Below, one piece after another: positions 29,154-37,991 of a stretch of 64,000 nt of DNA (its first letter is position 1; each line of letters opens with the position of its first letter). The DNA lies in the NCBI GenBank assembly GCA_902779305.1, contig CACZBD010000013.1, positions 26,373 to 90,372 on the forward strand, read 5' to 3'. Below the pieces are notes generated by a model, which ran no database searches, had not been told where the DNA came from, and was given only the letters and a program-made list of their open reading frames with translations. The DNA comes from an uncultured Lachnospiraceae bacterium. GTDB lineage: Bacteria > Bacillota > Clostridia > Lachnospirales > Lachnospiraceae. Position numbers and translations under genes: made by a program.

Positions 29154-29858
29154 TTACTCCTTCTTGGCCTCATTATATAAAAGTCGCATCAGTTCGGAGA
29201 ATCGTGTGACGCCAAGCTCGTAGTTTAGTGCGGTATGGCAGGCCAGTGAAATATGCGCCTCCGGATGTGCTTCGTTATATTCGTCAAGCGATAAGGTCAG
29301 CTTATCGATGAATCCTTTCATTTTTTCTTCGCTGCAATGCTCCAGAACAGCGATGAACTCGTTACCGCCGTTTCTGCCGACGAAACCGTAGCCGTCGCCG
29401 AGCTTCTCAAAGATATTGGAGAAATCCTGCAGATACTTGTTTCCCGTTTCGCGCCCGAACTGCGCGTTTAAGGCCTGCAGATTCGAGATGGAGACGAGTG
29501 CGCAGCCGATGTGGCTGATGTCGCCCGCCGCTTCATATTTATCAAAGATCATATCGCAGCTATTGCGGTTGGGGATGCCGGTCAGGGTGTCCAGATATGC
29601 GGTGCGGTTCAGAACATGATTGTCGATGATGTTCTTCTGCAGCTGATGGAAATCCCATGTGATCGAAATGAACGAATAGATCATGAACGCCCAGAGAAAG
29701 ACGCAGATCGTAAGCAATGATTTATTGGTATAAACGCTGGAGCGCAGTTGCTCGTCCGCGTACAGATATACGAAAAATGCGATGGCAAAGACCACCAGAA
29801 GGATCAGCTGTACGACTTTAAAGGTTTTGTAATTCTGGAAATAATCGGAACTCTTCAT
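29154..29858 (-). CDS. Membrane protein with degenerate GGDEF domain
   Basis: The 234-residue protein has two membrane helices (~residues 16-33 and 47-65) and a GGDEF-type domain from ~85 (DTLTGIPNR) to the end. The active-site loop reads GGNEF (~164-168) and the metal-binding Asp residues of the first motif are replaced (SISN), so cyclase activity is unlikely; a c-di-GMP or GTP-binding or purely structural signalling role is possible. The ATG at 29858 is chosen because GGGAGG lies upstream and the earlier in-frame start at 29915 falls before a TATAAT box. It is the first gene of the operon. Confidence 0.75.
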   Translation of the reverse strand: MKSSDYFQNYKTFKVVQLILLVVFAIAFFVYLYADEQLRSSVYTNKSLLTICVFLWAFMIYSFISITWDFHQLQKNIIDNHVLNRTAYLDTLTGIPNRNSCDMIFDKYEAAGDISHIGCALVSISNLQALNAQFGRETGNKYLQDFSNIFEKLGDGYGFVGRNGGNEFIAVLEHCSEEKMKGFIDKLTLSLDEYNEAHPEAHISLACHTALNYELGVTRFSELMRLLYNEAKKE

Positions 29859-30175
29859 AAAATCATGCGCCTCCCACAAGATAACTTCCACAATATTATA
29901 TATCATACGAAGCAAAAAGGAAAGAAAGAGTCATGATCGGAAGCTGAAATCAGATAAAGGATTTTTATAAAAATCACATTCGCCGCAATACGTCACCTTG
30001 TATGAAATTTAGTACAAGCGCCGGAGCCTTGGAAACATTGAGAAAAAGCACAAAATATGGTACTATGTAAGCGGTTTTTTGCATGTTTTTTTCAAAATAT
30101 TGCGGTTTTTGTCACTGCTCGCATACAATGTGACATCAATTGTCAGATGTGTGCCGAAACTTGACGGGAAAACCC
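29859..30175. other. Intergenic region between divergent sigma-factor operon and surface-protein gene
   Basis: On the minus strand TATAAT lies at about 29897-29902, about 40 bases before the GGDEF gene, with a poor -35. TGACA-5-TGTCA forms a small palindrome at 30131-30145. No gene is visible. It is AT-rich. Confidence 0.5.
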
Positions 30176-30209
30176 TGAACCTTTCGGGGGTTCGGGACAG
30201 TCATAATAA
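30176..30209 (+). promoter_or_regulatory. ECF-type promoter 1 (large surface protein A)
   Basis: TGAACC at 30176-30181, exactly 18 bases, then GTCATAATAA at 30200-30209. A weaker sigma-A option overlaps (GGGACA 30194-30199, 17 bases, TACAAT 30217-30222). Confidence 0.75.
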
Positions 30210-30275
30210 ACAGTAGTACAATTTGTGAGCATATCTTTTTGTAGAGTCATTTGCAAAAGAAAAGGAGAGAGTGGT

Positions 30276-33200
30276 ATGAAAAACGTTATCAGAAAGATGA
30301 CAACATGGATGCTGGTATTCGGCATGACTTTCACACCGGTACTGACGAGTATCGATGCGGTTGTGGCCAATGCCGGTGAGGAAAAGGTAACCGTTACCGT
30401 TGGAGATCAGAATGTGACTTTCAACAATAACGACAACCTGAAGAGCGAAACAAAGGCAGATGTTGCCGGCGCGGTGAACGCCAATGCGAAAGCGGCGACC
30501 GCAGAACAGGCAGCAGCAGATGCAGCACAGGCAGCAGCTGATGCAGCAACTGCAGCAACTGCGGCAGGAACCGCGGCGGACAATGCGCAGGCGGTTGCGG
30601 ATGCGGCAAAGGCGGCAGCGGACGCGATCGCGACACAGGATTCGGATCCGGTTGCTACGGCGGAAGGTCTTGTTGATGATGCAGAGGATGCTTTCGGCGA
30701 TGCAAATGATGCGATCAAAAATGTTGATGATAAAAAGAAGGCCCAGAAAACTGCAGCCGAAAATGCCAATACGGCAATCGGGCAGTATAATCAGAAAGTC
30801 GATAATTTCAATAACAATACGCTCGGCGGCGAAAACGGTGTAAATGCGGCTGTTGAGAAAGCAAATGAGGATATCGGTACCGCAGCCGGTGCAAAGTCAA
30901 AGGCGGTTGCAAGCTATCAGGATGCCTTAGGCGCGATCCAGGATGCGAAAGACGCAGCGGTAACGGATGCGCAGATCAATGCTGTTAAAGATAAAGTCGC
31001 TGAAGCAGAACAGGCTTATCAGGACGCGGAAACAGCAGTTCAGGGAAAGATCGACACGATCAATAAGGATCTGACGGCTGCTCTGCTCACACCGGCAAAG
31101 GATGAGAACGGGGAAGAGATCCCGACGCTTGTTGCACAGACACAGGCGGCAGCGACTGCCGTATCCGAAGCGAAAGGCTTGGCTGAACAGGAAGATGAAA
31201 ATGCAGAGAGTGCTCTTGCAGATACAAAGGCAAATTACGCAGCGATCCGGAATATGGTCAATGCCGGCAGCCATGATGTGGAAGGCGCCAAGAAGATCGC
31301 AAAAGAGGCTGCCGAGAACGCAGAACTGACACAACAGGCAGCTAACAATGCAGCAGCTTATGCAAAAGCCGCGGCAACGGCAGAAGAGCTGGCTAAGACA
31401 AACTACGAAGCGGCAGTAAAAGCCCTTGCGGATGCAAAGGAAGCACTTAAGAAGGCCAACGAAGATTATGCGGATGCTTTTGATGCAGCAGATGACAAAG
31501 CGGATGCAGCTGATCAGGAAGCCAACACGATCAACGGAAAGATCAATACTTATAACAATCTGGTAAGCACAGCAAATACCAAGATCGGAACTTACGAAGG
31601 TGATGTGGATGCTGCAAATACGGCAGTTAATACAGCAAATACATCCATTGCAACGGCTAACGATAAGATCGATACGGCTAACACTGAAAAGACCGAGATC
31701 GCGAGTTTCAAAACAACGGATGTGGATCCTCTGGTAACTGCACTTGAGACTGCCGAAGGAGAAACGCAGGATGCGATCGATGCCGTTGAAGGTGAAACGG
31801 ACGAAAACGGCAACGTGATCGAAGGAAAAGAAGGCGCAAGAGCCGAAGCCTTGCAGGCCAAGCAGGAAGCGCAGGAAGCACTTGATGCAGCACAGGGTAT
31901 TCTCGATGCAGCAAAGGCTGCTCTGGAACAGGCAAAGAAAGACGGAAAGACTGCTGCACAATACTACGAAGATGCAAAGGCAAAAGCAGCAGAAGCAGCC
32001 GGAAAGGCAGACGGCATTGCAGAACAGGCCACGATCGCGGAAACGGCCGCAAATGTGACCAAAGATGAACTTGCTAAGATTACCAACAACGGAAAGAACT
32101 ATACGGATCTGCAGAAAGAAGTTGCGGATGCGGAGACCGATCTTGGTAATGCTCAGGCTAACCTGCGCAAAACGACAGAAGAAAAGAACCGGGAAATTGC
32201 CGGATATGAAGAGACAAAAGGCCAAAAGGAAGCAGAGAAAACAGGGCTGATAGGGGAAGTCCAGACTCTGGAACAAGCGCAAAGTCCATCCAAGACCATC
32301 GTTATGAACGGAGATAAGAAGATTGATAAATCATATTATCTTGGTGGTTTAACAATGAGTTGGAAGACTTTTACTGTTGAGATCGAACGTTTAAGATGGG
32401 TTGCGACGAATCCCAGACACGAGAGCGTGTTTGATAATTCGCGTATCTTTGAAGCATGGGAAGTTCAGCAAGCAATAGAAGCCGTGGCTGCATATGATGC
32501 TGCTAAGCCGGTTTATGAAGAATATCAGAGGCAAATCGAACCTAAGAAAACACGGATCAGTACGATTGAAAATACTGAGATCCCTGCTCTCAACACAAGT
32601 ATTTCAAATGCACAGCAAGCGATTAAGGAAGCAGATGATGCTGTCAAGACGCAGCAGGGCATCCTTGGCGACAAGCAGACAAACCTTGCCAAGGTTGAAG
32701 ACTTCATCCTTACGGAAGACAACACGGTCGTACTTGATCTTGCGGAAATCCAGCAGTACCAGGGTCTGATCGCAAAGCTTTCCAAGGACTACTATGATAA
32801 GAACGACAAGTATTCCTACAAATACATTGATGGAATGACAACAGACCTTAAGGATGCTCATGATGCACAATTGCTTGGTATCACCCTTATTTCGCAGTTC
32901 TTTGAGGGAACACCGGGACAGATCGAGGACAGTATCGAGAAACATTATGGTCTGAGCAGCTGGGCATGGGATTACAGTGATAACAAGAACTACCTGGTAA
33001 ATAAGACCAATGAAAAGTGCGTGGTTGTCTGCCAGGATATCGATCAGATCGCAGTCATTCGCGCAACTCTGGCTGAACTGCAGGTAGCTGCAGCACAGGA
33101 AAGCGCTAATGAAGCTAAGAGCGCGGCAGCTGCCGCAGAGGCAAGGGCAAAGACTGCAGCTGAAAAAGAAGCAGCAGCGCAGAAAGCATATAATGATGCC

Positions 33201-34040
33201 CTGGGAGATTTACAGGCAGCACAGGAAAAACTGAACGGCCTTTCCCTGAATGCTTATGAAGAAGTTGAGATTCCGGAAACCACCGAATTAAAAACTGCTG
33301 GCGCGGTTGCAGATAAGCTTGCCCCCGTCAGCAACATGGTCAAGGCAAACTTAACGGCTCCCGCAGATCGTGTTGACCAGTCGGTTGCCCTCACAGAGCG
33401 CGGACAGATGGAAGAAAGAGATCTTGAAGAACTCTTTGAAGCAGCACAGGCACAGCTTGAAGAAGCGCTGAAAGCTTATAATGCAGCCAAACAGGCTAAA
33501 CTTGATGCAGATGAAGAAGCAGCATGTGCGAAGAGGCACGCAGAAGAAGCGGCAGAATGGGCAGACAAGGCTAAGAAGATGGCAAAGCGCATCACGCCTG
33601 AAGAGGATACTCCGGATGGCCCCGGTCCTTCTGATGACGGCCCGGGAACAGGCAGCGGCTCTTCTGTAGTACCGGGTATCGTTCCTCTTCCGTCCGGTCC
33701 TACCCTGATCCTTCCGACAGGAAGCGCACCGAGCGGAGTGGCAGGTGTCAGAGTAGCAGATGCTGACGCCGGCGAAGGCGAAGGTGAAGCAGATGCAGCA
33801 GAAGCTCCGGCTCCGGCAGTGGAAGAAAATACGCAGGAAGTTCTGGAAGATGCTGATCTTCCGGCAGCGGCTGAACCGACAACGATCGAAGATGATGATC
33901 TTGCAGGCGCGCAGACCGTTGAAGAAGCTGCTTCGATGTGGTGGATCTGGCTGCTGGTCATTCTTGCAGCGCTGGCAGGCTTCGGTGTTTACAAATATGT
34001 GGACAACAAGAAGAAGAAAGCCGGTACGATCGATAAATAA
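30276..34040 (+). CDS. Large Ala-rich coiled-coil surface protein A with C-terminal anchor
   Basis: The 1254-residue protein has a signal peptide (residues ~1-35), then very long Ala/Asp/Glu/Lys-rich heptad-type coiled coil (~60-750 and ~930-1105), interrupted by a more globular block (~685-800, with Trp, Tyr and Pro) and another (~820-925). A Pro/Gly/Ser linker (~1107-1150) leads to LEDADLPAAA (residue 1190) and a second IEDDDLAGA copy, then a helix with WWIWLLVILAAL and a Lys-rich tail. The ATG at 30276 has AAAGGAGAG upstream; an earlier in-frame start at 30225 lacks a site. No named family was recognised. It probably projects from the cell as a stalk or coat. Confidence 0.75.
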   Translation: MKNVIRKMTTWMLVFGMTFTPVLTSIDAVVANAGEEKVTVTVGDQNVTFNNNDNLKSETKADVAGAVNANAKAATAEQAAADAAQAAADAATAATAAGTAADNAQAVADAAKAAADAIATQDSDPVATAEGLVDDAEDAFGDANDAIKNVDDKKKAQKTAAENANTAIGQYNQKVDNFNNNTLGGENGVNAAVEKANEDIGTAAGAKSKAVASYQDALGAIQDAKDAAVTDAQINAVKDKVAEAEQAYQDAETAVQGKIDTINKDLTAALLTPAKDENGEEIPTLVAQTQAAATAVSEAKGLAEQEDENAESALADTKANYAAIRNMVNAGSHDVEGAKKIAKEAAENAELTQQAANNAAAYAKAAATAEELAKTNYEAAVKALADAKEALKKANEDYADAFDAADDKADAADQEANTINGKINTYNNLVSTANTKIGTYEGDVDAANTAVNTANTSIATANDKIDTANTEKTEIASFKTTDVDPLVTALETAEGETQDAIDAVEGETDENGNVIEGKEGARAEALQAKQEAQEALDAAQGILDAAKAALEQAKKDGKTAAQYYEDAKAKAAEAAGKADGIAEQATIAETAANVTKDELAKITNNGKNYTDLQKEVADAETDLGNAQANLRKTTEEKNREIAGYEETKGQKEAEKTGLIGEVQTLEQAQSPSKTIVMNGDKKIDKSYYLGGLTMSWKTFTVEIERLRWVATNPRHESVFDNSRIFEAWEVQQAIEAVAAYDAAKPVYEEYQRQIEPKKTRISTIENTEIPALNTSISNAQQAIKEADDAVKTQQGILGDKQTNLAKVEDFILTEDNTVVLDLAEIQQYQGLIAKLSKDYYDKNDKYSYKYIDGMTTDLKDAHDAQLLGITLISQFFEGTPGQIEDSIEKHYGLSSWAWDYSDNKNYLVNKTNEKCVVVCQDIDQIAVIRATLAELQVAAAQESANEAKSAAAAAEARAKTAAEKEAAAQKAYNDALGDLQAAQEKLNGLSLNAYEEVEIPETTELKTAGAVADKLAPVSNMVKANLTAPADRVDQSVALTERGQMEERDLEELFEAAQAQLEEALKAYNAAKQAKLDADEEAACAKRHAEEAAEWADKAKKMAKRITPEEDTPDGPGPSDDGPGTGSGSSVVPGIVPLPSGPTLILPTGSAPSGVAGVRVADADAGEGEGEADAAEAPAPAVEENTQEVLEDADLPAAAEPTTIEDDDLAGAQTVEEAASMWWIWLLVILAALAGFGVYKYVDNKKKKAGTIDK

Positions 34041-34086
34041 GAAATACAGATCTGTTCATACCACTATATAATAGGAAGAAACGCGG

Positions 34087-34111
34087 GCGGGAAGAGAGAT
34101 CTTCCCGCTTT
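34087..34111 (+). terminator. Possible terminator after surface protein A
   Basis: gcgggaag (34087-34094) pairs with cttcccgc (34101-34108), but only TTT follows, so efficiency is uncertain. Confidence 0.45.
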
Positions 34112-34145
34112 CGCATTGCAGGGACAAAAATAAAATGAAAAAAGC

Positions 34146-34180
34146 TGAACCTTTTTTGATTTTTATCTCGTCATTATAAG
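34146..34180 (+). promoter_or_regulatory. ECF-type promoter 2 (small surface protein B)
   Basis: TGAACC at 34146-34151, 18 bases, GTCATTATAAG at 34170-34180, preceded by C (CGTC). The leader that follows contains a hairpin gagatgt/acatctc at 34186-34209. Confidence 0.78.
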
Positions 34181-34280
34181 TGAAAGAGATGTTGTGCGGA
34201 TTACATCTCGTTGAAAACAAGGATGTTTGCAGGGACGCTTCCTGATAAATTTTCAGGCGGCGGTATATGGAGAACAGAGT

Positions 34281-34730
34281 ATGAAGAACAGGACAAAACA
34301 GATCAGTATCGTTATCACATCGATTTTGGCATTCGGGATCATCTTAACGCTTGTTATGCATCTGACGGGTGTCAAAGTGCAGGGTTCCATGGATGCCGTA
34401 TCTTCCGATTCGAAGATCGTGCATGCGGGAACAGAGGTTGAGGATTATAATTTCACCGTGATCGAGGACGAAGAACTTCCGGCAGCGGCAGCTCCGATCG
34501 AAAGCAAAGCTTCCAAAGCGTTATGGGTGATGACCGTTGTGTTTGTCATGGTGCTTTTGATCGGATATGAACTCTGGTACGAGGCGACGCAGGCAAGGAT
34601 CAAGGCACTGTCCGTTGGAGACAGGGAAGAAGCGGATATCCTGCAGGGCGTAAACAGACTGCATCCGTTCAGAGCCATGAATGCAAAACGCGAAATGGAG
34701 ATCAAGGCGGCGGAAGAGTACTTCAAATAA
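34281..34730 (+). CDS. Small double-span protein B with shared anchor motif
   Basis: The 149-residue protein has an N-terminal membrane helix (~residues 8-30), a short outer loop containing IEDEELPAAA (residue 61), a second helix (~80-100) and a cytoplasmic basic/acidic tail of ~45 residues. It has no coiled-coil domain, so it looks like the motif-and-anchor part of the large proteins alone. The ATG at 34281 has GGAG upstream; the earlier frame start at 34227 has none. A 20-base stretch over the motif is identical to one in protein D. Function is unknown. Confidence 0.65.
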   Translation: MKNRTKQISIVITSILAFGIILTLVMHLTGVKVQGSMDAVSSDSKIVHAGTEVEDYNFTVIEDEELPAAAAPIESKASKALWVMTVVFVMVLLIGYELWYEATQARIKALSVGDREEADILQGVNRLHPFRAMNAKREMEIKAAEEYFK

Positions 34731-34760
34731 ACAGACCGCAACGATCGTGATTTTGACAGA

Positions 34761-34795
34761 TAAGACCGGTGTCCAAGCCGGTCTTAAATATTTTT
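34761..34795 (+). terminator. Terminator after protein B
   Basis: taagaccgg pairs perfectly with ccggtctta (34778-34786) around an 8-base loop, followed by AATATTTTT. Its T-run runs into the -35 box of promoter 3. Confidence 0.8.
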
Positions 34796-34827
34796 GAACC
34801 TTTTTCGGTATTTTTATCGTCTTTATA
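34795..34827 (+). promoter_or_regulatory. ECF-type promoter 3 (PilZ-surface protein C)
   Basis: TGAACC at 34795-34800, 18 bases, GTCTTTATATA at 34819-34829, preceded by C. Confidence 0.78.
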
Positions 34828-34873
34828 TACAAAGGGATATAAAAATGACAGAAAGTGTCACAAAGAACCCCTG

Positions 34874-34901
34874 TTGCAATATTTAAAAATGCCGATATAA
34901 T
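34874..34901 (+). promoter_or_regulatory. Second, sigma-A-like promoter of the PilZ-C unit
   Basis: TTGCAA at 34874-34879, 16 bases, TATAAT at 34896-34901. With promoter 3 it suggests basal plus ECF-dependent expression. Confidence 0.6.
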
Positions 34902-34931
34902 TAATAGAAAGAAAAAGAAAGGTATGTGAAT

Positions 34932-35237
34932 ATGCAGGAGAGACGTAATATATCCCGAGTCGAGTACAAAGCCAACGGCGTCGTGGTCGTATGCGCGACG
35001 GGAGACAAGTATTTTGTAAGAACCAAGAATGTAAGCCCTTTGGGCATGGGACTCACGATGAGCCCCGACATACCGGACCTGGTCGGCAAGGACATCATCA
35101 TTGTAGCCAACACCCTGATCATGTATGCCGATGTGAACAGGCAGGTATTAAATGATGACGGTACTTTTACCGTAGGTATACACGCAAGACAGTTTACGCC
35201 TGAAGTTTTGGAGTATTTGTTCCAGCATATCGGGTAG
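34932..35237 (+). CDS. PilZ domain protein (c-di-GMP receptor)
   Basis: The 101-residue protein is a single PilZ domain, which binds c-di-GMP in the cytoplasm. The first binding motif RR...SR lies at residues 4-9 (ERRNISR) and the second N-x-S-x-x-G at NVSPLGMG (~36-43), both intact. It is followed 21 bases later by surface protein C and shares its promoters. It is the only apparently active c-di-GMP element inside the island; the GGDEF protein is degenerate. It could signal the state of c-di-GMP to pilus or surface-protein export. Confidence 0.85.
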   Translation: MQERRNISRVEYKANGVVVVCATGDKYFVRTKNVSPLGMGLTMSPDIPDLVGKDIIIVANTLIMYADVNRQVLNDDGTFTVGIHARQFTPEVLEYLFQHIG

Positions 35238-35258
35238 AACATAAAAAGGAGGCAGAAT

Positions 35259-37640
35259 ATGCATAAACAGGTTAAGAACGACAAAGTATTACGCGCGATC
35301 ACGATCGGTATCGCAGCCATGATGGCAACGGCTTCCATGCCGGCGACCGTACTTGCAAACGAGAATTCAGAAGGATCGGAGCCGTCGCAGGCGCCGGAAA
35401 CATCTCAGACTTCTGAAAATCAAAGCTCTGAGACTTCTGCTTCCGAATCCGCATCCGAGAATACGGTTTCAGAACCGGTAGCGCAGATCCAGAGTGAGGC
35501 TGCAAGCCTTCCGGCAGATTCCGCGGCTGCTTCGGAACTGATCGCTGATGCACTGCAGGTGGCACAGGCCAACGGAGATCAGGTCATCATTCAGGACCTG
35601 ACGCTCGCACAGCAGGCATTGACCGGAACGGAAGATAAAGACGGTGCAACCGCACAGCTGGAGGCTGCCGCAGATTTGCTTGATGATGCGGAAGGTATCG
35701 AAGAAAAAGCGGATGTCTTTGTAAGCACCGCAGACGGTTTAGCGGACAATGTGAATGATTCTCTGGAAGATTATGATACAGCGGATAAGGAAACGCGCAA
35801 AGCAGCAGCTGCCACGGTTTCTTATTCGGAAACGGCCAATACCACCGATTCCGAAAAGGAAGCTTATGATGCAAAGGACAGAGCAGAAGAGAATTTAAAA
35901 CTGGTTGAGCAGGGCTTCAAGGAAGCCAATGATGCGTTCTTTGATGCACAGGCCAAAGCAGATGCTGCAGAATCCGCATATGATGCCGCTGAAGCAGAGC
36001 ATCAGGCTGCGCTTGCCAAGGTGGAGGAAGCCAAGGCAAAACTGATGGAAGCGCAGGCGAATACCATTGCTGCAAGCGAAGCGTTAAAGGCTGCACAGGA
36101 TCGCGCCAATTCTCTGGAGCGTGAAATGGTGAAACTCGAACAGAGCAGCGAACAACTGGAAGCGATCCGCGGTCAGTATTATGCGCTGATGGTTGAGTAT
36201 TACAGATCGGTACTTGGCGGAGGCGGTGCCGTATATAATGAGAAAGGCGAACTGGATATTGAGGCCTGTGCACAGAAGGTCACGCAGAAACAACTCGATG
36301 AAAGAAAAGGCGAAAGTGCCAGGGTGATGAAGCTTGGCCGCGACCTGCTGAAGAAACTTGTGGAATATCAGCTCATGACAGATGATATCAAAGATTATTC
36401 CTTTGCCGAGAAGGAAGAGGGAAATAAGAAGCAGAATGCAGTGGAAGCCAGAGAGGGGATCGTCTTTGAATCCAGTGAATATGTAAAAGATGAAAAAGGC
36501 AGGATCAGAAAAGATGAAGACGGAAGCAACGTCGGTAAGGACCAGGTCGTTGTCGACCAGGAGAATGGACGGAAAGACGACAGCGGCAAAACGCTCATGC
36601 CAAATGATGCGTACAACCTTTATCAGGAGAAGTCGGGTCAGAATGATCAAGGCAAAACAAACAGGTTTAAGCTGACCTACACAGATCAGAACGGCGAAGA
36701 ACAGACGATCTATTACAATTATGTTTTCAAAACCGACATTAGCAAAGAAGATCTGACGACCGGTCCGATCTATCTGGCAGAAATCAAGCAGGACGACAAC
36801 GGAAAATGGTATACGGAAAAGGTTCTCGGTGAGAGTAACTTCTCCGACTACAAGAATCTGCTCGCCGCGATGGACTCCCTTGCGAAATCCAAGCAGGAAT
36901 ACGAGCAAAAGAAGGAGAGCTGGGAAGCCGCAAAGGTGGATGTAGAAAAAGCGAAAGAAAAAGTCGACCAGCTGACGGAAGACATTAAGGCACTGGAGAA
37001 TGTCAAGGCTGACAGCAGCAAAGTGGATGCTCTAAGAGCAAAACTGGATGAGGCCAATCAGGAACTGGCTAAGGCAACCGAAAAGAAGGTAACCCTGCAG
37101 CAGGAAGTGCAGGCGGCAGAGGATGCCTATGAGAGCATTGACCTGTCAAGATTCAACCTGAAACCGGCTCCGGTGGATGAAGATGATGACAGCGCTCCTT
37201 CGGGCGGCGGAAGCACGGTTACGGCTCCCGGCGCAGCGGAAGTTGCTCCTGCAGCGGCTGCAATCCCCGTGATCCCGGCAGCTGCCGGCGGCTTTGCACA
37301 GGCAGGCGGACAGACAGGCACACAGGCAGGCGGCATGTCGATCGCAGACTTTACGGACTTTGATGGAGCCGGAGCAGGGGAAGACGAAGAAATCGCAACA
37401 CCCAGCCCGATCGAAGAGGCAATGGAAGTGGCAGCCGAAACGAAAGAGGCCGGAACTCAGGAAGTTGTAAATCTGGAAGAGGAAGAACTTGCCGGAGCGG
37501 CAAGCGCGGATGTTGCCGACAAAGCCGGCATGAACCTCTGGTGGCTCTTAGTCGTAGCCCTGTTCGGTGCAACCGGAAAGGCCATGTACGAGAGACATAA
37601 AGAAAAGGTAAGGGCAAAGGAAGATCATCCGGAAATGTAA
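35259..37640 (+). CDS. Ala-rich coiled-coil surface protein C with C-terminal anchor
   Basis: The 793-residue protein has a signal peptide (residues ~1-30), a Ser/Glu-rich linker, coiled coils (~75-300 and ~545-630), a central globular block (~300-530) and a Pro/Ala/Gly linker before LEEEELAGAA (residue 739) and a final membrane helix (WWLLVVALFGAT) with basic tail. It is a paralogue of protein D: shared segments are QYYALMVEYYRS, TYTDQNGEEQTIYYNYV, GPIYLAEIKQDDNGKWY and SIDLSRFNL. AAAAGGAGG precedes the start. It has no LPxTG. A cell-surface structural role is inferred. Confidence 0.75.
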   Translation: MHKQVKNDKVLRAITIGIAAMMATASMPATVLANENSEGSEPSQAPETSQTSENQSSETSASESASENTVSEPVAQIQSEAASLPADSAAASELIADALQVAQANGDQVIIQDLTLAQQALTGTEDKDGATAQLEAAADLLDDAEGIEEKADVFVSTADGLADNVNDSLEDYDTADKETRKAAAATVSYSETANTTDSEKEAYDAKDRAEENLKLVEQGFKEANDAFFDAQAKADAAESAYDAAEAEHQAALAKVEEAKAKLMEAQANTIAASEALKAAQDRANSLEREMVKLEQSSEQLEAIRGQYYALMVEYYRSVLGGGGAVYNEKGELDIEACAQKVTQKQLDERKGESARVMKLGRDLLKKLVEYQLMTDDIKDYSFAEKEEGNKKQNAVEAREGIVFESSEYVKDEKGRIRKDEDGSNVGKDQVVVDQENGRKDDSGKTLMPNDAYNLYQEKSGQNDQGKTNRFKLTYTDQNGEEQTIYYNYVFKTDISKEDLTTGPIYLAEIKQDDNGKWYTEKVLGESNFSDYKNLLAAMDSLAKSKQEYEQKKESWEAAKVDVEKAKEKVDQLTEDIKALENVKADSSKVDALRAKLDEANQELAKATEKKVTLQQEVQAAEDAYESIDLSRFNLKPAPVDEDDDSAPSGGGSTVTAPGAAEVAPAAAAIPVIPAAAGGFAQAGGQTGTQAGGMSIADFTDFDGAGAGEDEEIATPSPIEEAMEVAAETKEAGTQEVVNLEEEELAGAASADVADKAGMNLWWLLVVALFGATGKAMYERHKEKVRAKEDHPEM

Positions 37641-37686
37641 GGATGAAACGGATCTTGTTTTCGAAATGATCACCATCAGATACGAA

Positions 37687-37718
37687 GAAAGATCACGGCT
37701 AAACGCCGTGATCTTTTT
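37687..37718. terminator. Intrinsic terminator after protein C
   Basis: gatcacggc (37691-37699) pairs with gccgtgatc (37705-37713), followed by TTTTT; flanking AAAGA/TCTTT extends it. Confidence 0.85.
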
Positions 37719-37885
37719 CGTTGGACGCTTGTCTTCTTCGTTCGTATATATAAGCGGGAAGGGAATGTACCCAAATAAAAACATGAAAATGGGTTAAGCA
37801 ACGGGTCACATCTGACGATATATGTCACGGGCGGAGGAAAAGACCGGCACATTTCAATAAAAAAATAATATTTTTTTTGAAAATC
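37719..37885. other. AT-rich gap before promoter 4
   Basis: About 170 bases between the terminator of protein C and the -35 box of protein D; runs of A and T, no gene, no clear extra motif. Confidence 0.5.
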
Positions 37886-37919
37886 TGAACCTTTTTGGTC
37901 AGGCCGGTTGTCCTTATTA
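37886..37919 (+). promoter_or_regulatory. ECF-type promoter 4 (surface protein D)
   Basis: TGAACC at 37886-37891, 18 bases, GTCCTTATTA at 37910-37919. Spacing equals that of the other three. Confidence 0.75.
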
Positions 37920-37937
37920 TTAGAAGAGGAAAAGGAA

Positions 37938-37979
37938 AGCGACAAGGTTGCTTAACACTGGGGAAGGAACCCCGTTAAG
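37938..37979 (+). promoter_or_regulatory. Two leader hairpins next to the RBS of protein D
   Basis: gcgac (37939-37943) pairs with gttgc (37947-37951); cttaac (37951-37956) with gttaag (37974-37979) around an inner GGGG/CCCC. The RBS GAGGAG starts directly after. They could affect translation. Not a recognised riboswitch. Confidence 0.5.
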
Positions 37980-37991
37980 AGGAGAAAAACA

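Noticed and set aside
30927..32282. Long minus-strand frame of 451 codons opposite surface protein A
   Set aside because: It is a shadow of the Ala-rich coiled coil, rich in Cys and Ile from reversed codons, with no RBS.
33843..34040. Sortase LPxTG anchor at the surface protein ends
   Set aside because: The motif is LPAA with no Thr-Gly in any of the five proteins.
34830..34931. Possible c-di-GMP riboswitch upstream of the PilZ gene
   Set aside because: Known GEMM core sequences are absent; only small hairpins are seen.
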